Of a stretch of 64,000 nt of DNA, positions 58,636 to 64,000 are shown piece after piece. Source of the stretch: CALNYX01 sp942490925. Lineage in GTDB: Bacteria > Chlamydiota > Chlamydiia > Chlamydiales > JAAKFR01. Below the pieces are notes generated by a model that saw nothing but the letters and a program-made list of their open reading frames with translations, was not told the origin of the DNA and did no database searches. The stretch's first letter is position 1; each line of letters starts with the position of its first letter. Both the position numbers and the translations under genes were made by a program. Where the stretch lies: assembly GCA_942490925.1 (NCBI GenBank), contig CALNYX010000017.1:186001-250000 (forward strand), given 5' to 3'.

Positions 58636-60423
58636 TTATATAGCAAGTTTTTGAAATTCGGTAACAAGTGCGTCAAATCTACGCAGCGCTCCTTCAACAG
58701 GATGGGGAGTTGTCATATCGACCCCAGCTATTTTGAGTAGGTCGATTGGAAAAAGACTGCAACCACCATTAAGAAAGGAGAGGTAGTTATCACAGGCTTG
58801 CTCATCGCCAACAATGACTTTTTCCGCAAGTGTGATTGCTGCGCTGATACCAGTTGCATATTGAAAGACGTAGAAGTTGTAGTAAAAGTGGGGAATACGG
58901 GCCCATTCAATAGAGATTTCCTCGTCGATCACTGCATCTGGACCAAAGTAGTCGGCATTGAGTTTGGCATAGAGCTCTTTTAAGGTAGCAGGGGTCATTG
59001 GTTTGCCTTGCTCAACAAGCTCATGAATGGTGAGTTCAAACTCCGCAAACATGGTCTGTCTGAAGAAAGTAGCACGTAGATCTTCAATCTTCTCATTGAT
59101 CAAGAAAAGGCGTTCCTCTTTTTGTGTCCGTTTTTCCAAAAGCAGATGCATCAGCAGCTCTTCATTAAAAGTTGAGGCAACCTCAGCAACAAAAATGGGA
59201 TAATGAGAGTATTGATAGGGTTGAGTTTTGTGGCTCAAAAAGGAGTGCATGCTATGGCCTGCTTCATGGGCTAGCGTAAAGGTGTCACGTAAAATGCCAC
59301 GGTAGTTCATGAGAATGTAGGGGAAGCTATCGTAACAGCCGCTTGAATAGGCCCCTGAGCGTTTATTGAGGTTTTCAAAACGATCGACCCAGCGTTGTTT
59401 TTTGAGGCCTTCTGCCAAGGTTTTTTGGTACTCTTTGCCAAGTGGTGCAACAGAGTCGATGATCAGGTCTTCGCTCTCATCATAAGTAAGTTGGATATCA
59501 ACTTCTTGTACAAGTGGAACATACATGTCATAGAGATGCAGCTCATCGACCCCTAGAATCTGTTTACGTAAACTGACATAGCGGTGCAGTGAGGGGAGGT
59601 GTTCGCGGACAGTATTGATCAACGAGCGGTAGACAGATGTCGGAATGTTTTTTGGGAAGAGTGCAGCATCTAGGCTCGTAGAAAAGTTGCGTGCTTTGGC
59701 TTGAAAGACATGGTCTTGTACTTGGCCATAGAGCAGTTCAGCAAGGGTATTTTCGAAGGATTTGAATTTGCCATGCAACTGTTGGAAGGCATTTTTTCGA
59801 AGTATGCGGTCTGAAGAGCGCAGGTAGAGCTGGTAGAGGCCATGTGTAAGTTCAAGCTCGTTGCCCTCTCCATCTTGAATCTTGTCAAACTTTAGGTCGG
59901 CATTATTCAGTGCGCCAAACGCTTTTGAAGCGGCTTGTAGCGGCTTTCCAGCCATCGCAAGAAGCTCTTCTTTATCAGCTGAAAGAGTGTGAGGGCTCAT
60001 GCGTACGATTTTTTCAATATGAAAACGATAAGGCTCAAGTTCTTGAGATTTGATATAGAGGTCAATGGTTTCTGCGGGCAGAGCAAGGAGTTCGGGTTCC
60101 AGCCATGCACCGGCCTGTTGAAAGTCGTAGAAAGTTGCCATTGCACGCTGGTAGGCATTTTTGGGGTCTTCTTCAGTGATCTCTTCGTCATGTCTAAGAT
60201 GTGCGTAGGTGTAGACTTTGTCGAGTTTGCGCGCGATAGAAAAAAAGAGATCGAGCGCTTCGCGCGTGACAGCTGCACTTTCTGTGAGTCGGCCTCGATA
60301 GCTAGCGAGTTTTGACCAGTCGATTGTTGAAAATTCGCCTTCCCACGCATTGAGAGTTGGAAAGAGTGCTTCGACATTCCATTTGTCTTGCGGCTGAACT
60401 TGCTTACGTGTTTGTGTAGTCAT
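58636..60423 (-). CDS. pepF: Oligoendopeptidase F (M3 zinc peptidase)
   Basis: This cytoplasmic enzyme cuts peptides of about 7-17 residues. The 595-residue protein carries the HExxH motif TLAHEAGHSMHSFL with the third ligand Glu downstream in FVAEVASTFNEELL, and SIEWARIPHFYYNFYVFQYA, typical of the family. The start at 60423 begins the protein; an in-frame TTG slightly upstream is less likely. It follows HPr by 5 nt and precedes groES. Confidence 0.96.
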   Translation of the reverse strand: MTTQTRKQVQPQDKWNVEALFPTLNAWEGEFSTIDWSKLASYRGRLTESAAVTREALDLFFSIARKLDKVYTYAHLRHDEEITEEDPKNAYQRAMATFYDFQQAGAWLEPELLALPAETIDLYIKSQELEPYRFHIEKIVRMSPHTLSADKEELLAMAGKPLQAASKAFGALNNADLKFDKIQDGEGNELELTHGLYQLYLRSSDRILRKNAFQQLHGKFKSFENTLAELLYGQVQDHVFQAKARNFSTSLDAALFPKNIPTSVYRSLINTVREHLPSLHRYVSLRKQILGVDELHLYDMYVPLVQEVDIQLTYDESEDLIIDSVAPLGKEYQKTLAEGLKKQRWVDRFENLNKRSGAYSSGCYDSFPYILMNYRGILRDTFTLAHEAGHSMHSFLSHKTQPYQYSHYPIFVAEVASTFNEELLMHLLLEKRTQKEERLFLINEKIEDLRATFFRQTMFAEFELTIHELVEQGKPMTPATLKELYAKLNADYFGPDAVIDEEISIEWARIPHFYYNFYVFQYATGISAAITLAEKVIVGDEQACDNYLSFLNGGCSLFPIDLLKIAGVDMTTPHPVEGALRRFDALVTEFQKLAI

Positions 60424-60428
60424 ATCTA

Positions 60429-60725
60429 TCAATAGTGGATGTAAAATTTGTTTTGGGCGAGATCAAGCAGTGTTTCAACAGCTTGAGCTGCATCTTCTCC
60501 ATTTGCTTCAATTTGAATGCGACTGCCACGTGTGGCAGCTAGAGTTAAAATCCCCAGTAGGGATTTTGCATTAACTGTTTGTTGTCGATAGACCAAGTTG
60601 ATTTGCGCCTTGAATTTAGAAGCGCACTTCACCAATTCTGTCGAGGGGCGAGTATGTAAACCCTTGTCATTTAAGACAACGAAAAAACCCCGGCAGGTTA
60701 ACTCTGAACTCGATTTGATGGTCAT
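60429..60725 (-). CDS. ptsH: Phosphocarrier protein HPr-like
   Basis: The 98-residue protein has GLHTRPSTELVKCASKF with the phosphorylatable His (His15 equivalent, LHTRP) and NAKSLLGILTLAA with the regulatory Ser (Ser46 equivalent). HPr transfers phosphate from PEP via enzyme I or is a regulatory phosphoprotein; no PTS gene lies in the window. It is in the same orientation as pepF. Confidence 0.92.
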   Translation of the reverse strand: MTIKSSSELTCRGFFVVLNDKGLHTRPSTELVKCASKFKAQINLVYRQQTVNAKSLLGILTLAATRGSRIQIEANGEDAAQAVETLLDLAQNKFYIHY

Positions 60726-60773
60726 AGAAATGTGAACATAGCCGAATCGATAGACATGATCAATCTTTTTTTA

Positions 60774-61190
60774 CTAATCAGCGTAAGCGATTGCTTTTTC
60801 AAGCACTTGGCGTGTGCAGTAAATCGGTGCATTGTAGATCAAAGCAAGCGTAATGCAATCGCTTGGGCGTGCGTCGATCTCAATGATGTGAATGACATTG
60901 TCCATTTTCTGCTCGATAAAGAGACGGGCAAAATAGATTGTGTCTTGCAAATCGTTGATCACAACTTGTTTAAGCGAAATCTCTAGACCATTGAATAGCT
61001 GATGGATAAGATCATGTGTGTAGGGGCGAGGCTTTTCAGATTTTGTGAGGTAGTTTTGCATCGCCTTGCCCGTTGCGGGCGCTGCATAGACAGCAAATTT
61101 TTTGTCATCTGTTCCAAGCACAACGCAAGCATAGGCACTAGATTGCATCAATTTGTCAAACTTAATGGGGATCAATTCATCTTCTATCAT
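60774..61190 (-). CDS. DUF151/bifunctional-nuclease-family protein
   Basis: The 138-residue protein matches the BFN domain: RPYTHDLIHQLFNGLEISLK, VVINDLQDTIYFARLFIEQ and IEIDARPSDCITLALIYNAP. Related proteins have been reported as nucleases in plants and are conserved in many bacteria. Its start overlaps the rpiA stop by 4 nt (ATGA), so the two are coupled. Confidence 0.9.
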   Translation of the reverse strand: MIEDELIPIKFDKLMQSSAYACVVLGTDDKKFAVYAAPATGKAMQNYLTKSEKPRPYTHDLIHQLFNGLEISLKQVVINDLQDTIYFARLFIEQKMDNVIHIIEIDARPSDCITLALIYNAPIYCTRQVLEKAIAYAD

Positions 61191-61879
61191 GCATTCCTCT
61201 CGCGAAATTCAACTCGCCCATCTTTGTATCCAACAAGTACTCTAACCGGGAGGTTAAAGAAAAGCCCGGTGTCAACAACGCCTGGTAGAAGGGTGAGAAT
61301 TTGGTGGTCATTTTCTGGATTTGCAAATTGTTTGGGCTCATGGATATCGTAGATGTAGTTGCCATTGTCAGTGACATAGGTCTTGCCATCTTTCTCTCTT
61401 AGTTGTCCGCTATATCCACGATTATTAATCTTATGAATCGTAGCTGTGTAACCGAAGGAGAGGATCTCAACAGGCAGACCGAAGCAGCCGAGAGTCTCAA
61501 CGAGTTTGCTCTCGTCTAGAATCACAACCATCTGTTTACTTGAGCTGGCAACAATTTTCTCTCGAACAAGAGCTCCTCCGCCCCCTTTGATCATCCGATT
61601 TTGGGGATCGATTTCATCCGCGCCATCGATCGTCAAATCGATTGTTGTGATGGTATTGATGTCTAAAACCTCAATACCACCTTTGCGGGCCATCTCAGAA
61701 GAGCGCTCTGATGAAGAGACTGCGCTGATTTTCAAGCCGTGCTGAACACGCTCAATCAAGCTATTGATGAAATACGACGCTGTTGAGCCAGTGCCAAGCC
61801 CGACTAACATGCCATCTTTGACAAGCTCAGCAGCTTTTTCACCGACGGCTTTTTTGAGTTCATCTTGTTGCAATTTCAT
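61187..61879 (-). CDS. rpiA: Ribose-5-phosphate isomerase A
   Basis: RpiA interconverts ribose-5-phosphate and ribulose-5-phosphate in the pentose phosphate pathway. The 230-residue protein shows LVGLGTGSTASYFI, VSSSERSSEMARKGGIEVLD, TIDGADEIDPQNRMIKGGGGAL (catalytic region) and PGVVDTGLFFN. It is the first gene of the rpiA-DUF151 pair, divergent from the Nif3-like gene. Confidence 0.96.
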   Translation of the reverse strand: MKLQQDELKKAVGEKAAELVKDGMLVGLGTGSTASYFINSLIERVQHGLKISAVSSSERSSEMARKGGIEVLDINTITTIDLTIDGADEIDPQNRMIKGGGGALVREKIVASSSKQMVVILDESKLVETLGCFGLPVEILSFGYTATIHKINNRGYSGQLREKDGKTYVTDNGNYIYDIHEPKQFANPENDHQILTLLPGVVDTGLFFNLPVRVLVGYKDGRVEFRERNA

Positions 61880-61927
61880 TGTCCTATGATATAGTGCATC
61901 TTTTTTAGAGAGTCAAAAGGTATTTTT

Positions 61928-62665
61928 ATGATTGCGCTAGAAGAGTTGACCCGATTCTTAGATAGTTATCTCGATCCAACTCAAATGGATGATTTTTGTC
62001 CTAATGGTCTGCAAGTTGAAGGGAAAAAAATGGTTTCAACACTTGCAACAGCTGTCAGCGCTAATCTTGAAACCATCGAGCGAGCAGTTGACGAGGGGAT
62101 TGATGCTCTCATTGTTCATCATGGACTTTTTTGGAATCGCGACAAATATCAAGTTGTTGGCTCAAAGCAGAAGAAATTAAAAGCGCTTCTTGATCATGAA
62201 ATTTCTTTGCTGAGTTATCATTTGCCTCTCGATGCCCACCAAGAAGTGGGAAATAATTGGCGCGCTGCAAAAGATTTGGGATGGCAAAACCTCGACGTTT
62301 TTTCTGTTGGAGTGGAAGGGCGATTTAAGCCTGTTTCAATCGAAACGTTTGTTCAGCAGATGGAGAAATTCTATGGACATCCTGCCGTGACTTCGTTGGG
62401 TGGAAAGTCAACAGTTGAAAGTGCAGCCCTAATTTCTGGTGGCGCATATAAGGAAATCATGGCAGCTGCAAAAGCTGGCGTAGATTGTTTCATTACGGGG
62501 AATTTTGATGAACCGGCTTGGAGTATGGCCCGTGAAGAGGGAATCAACTTTTTGGCACTAGGACATAGCGCTACAGAGAGGATTGGACCACTAGCTCTGA
62601 GTAGTTATCTCGAACAACACTTCCAGCTTCCTTGCCCATTTCTAGATATTAAGAATCCATTTTAG
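61928..62665 (+). CDS. Nif3-like dinuclear metal-centre protein
   Basis: The 245-residue YbgI/Nif3 (GTP cyclohydrolase I type 2-like) protein contains DDFCPNGLQVEGKK, VHHGLFWNRDKYQ, LSYHLPLDAHQEVGNN and ALGHSATERIGPLAL, which supply the metal-binding His, Asp and Glu residues. Its cellular function is not established. It overlaps the convergent gene at 62649 by 17 nt. Confidence 0.93.
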   Translation: MIALEELTRFLDSYLDPTQMDDFCPNGLQVEGKKMVSTLATAVSANLETIERAVDEGIDALIVHHGLFWNRDKYQVVGSKQKKLKALLDHEISLLSYHLPLDAHQEVGNNWRAAKDLGWQNLDVFSVGVEGRFKPVSIETFVQQMEKFYGHPAVTSLGGKSTVESAALISGGAYKEIMAAAKAGVDCFITGNFDEPAWSMAREEGINFLALGHSATERIGPLALSSYLEQHFQLPCPFLDIKNPF

Positions 62666-63020
62666 GCTGACCAAGCGTAATCTTACGATCACTCAAAGCA
62701 CTCTTCGCAGCATCAGGAGCTTGAGCCAAAATGCGATGAGAAGTATCAGCGATATCTTGGTAGAGACCTTTTTTCATATCAGCAACCGCCGGATCTGCTG
62801 AGTCAACCCTTACAGTACGATCTTTCAGAGGAAGACGATCAGGTGCGCGAATATCGCGTGCTTCCAACGCTTTTTTTGCAGCATCAGCTAAATCTTGGGG
62901 AGAAACAACTTCATGTCGTTCCATGGCACGCTTCACAGCCTGCTCTTCACGTTGAAGGTATTTCTCCTTCATCTCAGCCCAATTTTCAGGCTCTCTGTGG
63001 ATCGGGTCAATTTCAGCCAT
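62649..63020 (-). CDS. Hydrophilic hypothetical protein, 123 aa
   Basis: The protein is charged, helical and without signal peptide or membrane segments (MAEIDPIHREPENWAEMKEK). Two related stretches, HEVVSPQDLADAAKKALEAR and KGLYQDIADTSHRILAQAP, suggest a repeated helical unit. AAAGGAGC precedes the ATG. No family is recognised. It is divergent from tyrS. Confidence 0.6.
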   Translation of the reverse strand: MAEIDPIHREPENWAEMKEKYLQREEQAVKRAMERHEVVSPQDLADAAKKALEARDIRAPDRLPLKDRTVRVDSADPAVADMKKGLYQDIADTSHRILAQAPDAAKSALSDRKITLGQPKMDS

Positions 63021-63098
63021 AATAAGCTCCTTTACAATTGCTTTCCCAAACGCCTATTATAGATAAATAGTTTTTTTGTGAAACAAGGAATATCAAAA

Positions 63099-64000
63099 AT
63101 GAAAAATGTCCTTACATTACTGGAAGAGAGAGGGTTAATTGATGCTCTCACCAGCCATGACCTTGAAGAGGTCTTGGAAAAACCGTGCACAGTCTACGTC
63201 GGCTTCGATCCAACAGCCGATAGTTTGCACATTGGAAACCTGGTTGCAATCATGGGATTGGCCTGGCTTCAAAAGTTTGGACATCGTCCGATTGCCCTAG
63301 TTGGTGGAGCCACTGGAATGGTGGGTGATCCTTCAGGTAAAAGTGTTGAGCGCAACTTGCTCGATCATACGGCAATTGAATACAATCTCAAAGGAATCAG
63401 TCGCTCACTGCGGGCTGTTCTCAAAGATGTGACCGTTCTTAATAACTACGATTGGTTTTCTGAATTTCGCATGATCGATTTTTTGCGAGATGTGGGTAAG
63501 CACTTTCGGATGGGAACCATGCTTGCTAAAGAGAGCGTCAAAACGCGATTAGCTTCAGATGAAGGTCTCAGTTTTACAGAGTTTAGCTATCAATTGTTGC
63601 AAGGGTATGACTTCCTACATCTATACGATAACCATGAAGTTATTTTGCAAATGGGTGGAAGTGACCAGTGGGGAAATATTACAGCTGGAACTGAACTTGT
63701 GCGCAAGATGCGAGGTCAATCAGTCTATGGAATGACCTTCCCCTTATTAACAAGGAGCGATGGAAAAAAATTCGGTAAGAGTGAAGAGGGAACCATTTGG
63801 CTCAATAGCGATAGACTTTCGCCTTACGACTTTTATCAGTACTTCTATCGCATGCCTGATGCAGATGTTCCAAAAATGTTGAAGATGTTGACCTTCTTGG
63901 AATTAGAAGAAATTGAGCAGATCGTTGCAGATAAAATGCCAAATGGCATGCAAAAACGATTGGCTGAAGAAGTAACGCGTTTGGTACATGGAGAGGAGGG
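63099..64000 (+). CDS. tyrS: Tyrosyl-tRNA synthetase (3' truncated by window)
   Basis: TyrRS charges tRNA-Tyr. About 300 residues are visible. YVGFDPTADSLHIGNLVAI holds the class I HIGH motif, ALVGGATGMVGDPSGKS and GGSDQWGNITAGTELVRK form the tyrosine/ATP site, and DGKKFGKSEEGTIWL is the KMSKS equivalent (KFGKS). AAGGA lies upstream of the ATG at 63099. The C-terminal S4-like domain would be beyond the right edge. Confidence 0.96.
   Translation, partial: MKNVLTLLEERGLIDALTSHDLEEVLEKPCTVYVGFDPTADSLHIGNLVAIMGLAWLQKFGHRPIALVGGATGMVGDPSGKSVERNLLDHTAIEYNLKGISRSLRAVLKDVTVLNNYDWFSEFRMIDFLRDVGKHFRMGTMLAKESVKTRLASDEGLSFTEFSYQLLQGYDFLHLYDNHEVILQMGGSDQWGNITAGTELVRKMRGQSVYGMTFPLLTRSDGKKFGKSEEGTIWLNSDRLSPYDFYQYFYRMPDADVPKMLKMLTFLELEEIEQIVADKMPNGMQKRLAEEVTRLVHGEE

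Noticed and set aside
1..64000. Insertion sequences, phage genes or rRNA
   Set aside because: No transposase, integrase or phage structural protein motif, and no rRNA sequence, was seen on either strand.

Overview
The window looks like a chromosomal segment of an environmental (Chlamydia-like) member of the Chlamydiae, i.e. a symbiont or parasite of amoebae or other eukaryotes. The base composition looks mid-40s % G+C by eye. Evidence: from memory, the block from ileS to recD2 has the same gene order as Chlamydia trachomatis CT019-CT033, and htrA, the M16 protease, nrdB, nrdA and pssA recall CT823-CT828. NrdB has the chlamydial Phe-for-Tyr class Ic signature, LepB is the long chlamydial form, and there are Inc-like and eukaryote-like proteins. 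No organism name can be fixed from the sequence alone.

Layout. 1-8 kb: the end of an M50-like membrane protease, small proteins, an exported acetyltransferase, HtrA, an M20 peptidase and an M16 peptidase. 8-16 kb: a decayed gene with five 22-bp tandem repeats, an MFS transporter, nrdAB with tandem NrdR boxes, pssA, and a LexA-like repressor lacking its catalytic serine. 16-36.6 kb: the conserved housekeeping block (ileS, lepB, rpmE, prfA, prmC, ffh, rpsP, trmD, rplS, rnhB, yicC, gmk, rpoZ-like, metG, recD2), interrupted at 25.1-27.3 kb by a pseudogene, a palindromic repeat and a cysteine-rich protein with a nucleoplasmin-like nuclear localisation signal. 36.6-43.4 kb: accessory genes, including a MYND zinc-finger protein, transport and redox enzymes, and three genes whose N-termini resemble mitochondrial presequences.

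43.4-52 kb: two convergent, tightly overlapping operons for surface glycan or dTDP-sugar metabolism. The plus-strand set holds a small kinase-like protein, a methyltransferase, a DegT aminotransferase and a frameshifted glycan gene. The minus-strand set holds a 2OG-Fe(II) oxygenase, a cupin-hydrolase fusion, rfbA, rfbB, rfbC and a methyltransferase. There is no rfbD. 52-54.4 kb: a tandem Nif11-type protein, then a two-gene operon of a queuosine-5'-phosphate glycosidase (Qng1/DUF2419) and a uridine-kinase-like enzyme, both with signal-peptide-like N-termini, followed by tRNA-Asn. 54.5-64 kb: an AsmA-like protein, a second palindromic repeat, a paralogous hypothetical pair, groESL behind a degenerate CIRCE operator, pepF, HPr, a DUF151 nuclease, rpiA, a Nif3-like protein and the start of tyrS.

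The signals most worth following are the exported queuosine-salvage pair, the uncleavable LexA homologue, the putative host-directed proteins (MYND, NLS and presequence-like), the two-copy 165-bp palindromic repeat and the Nif11-type tandem protein.
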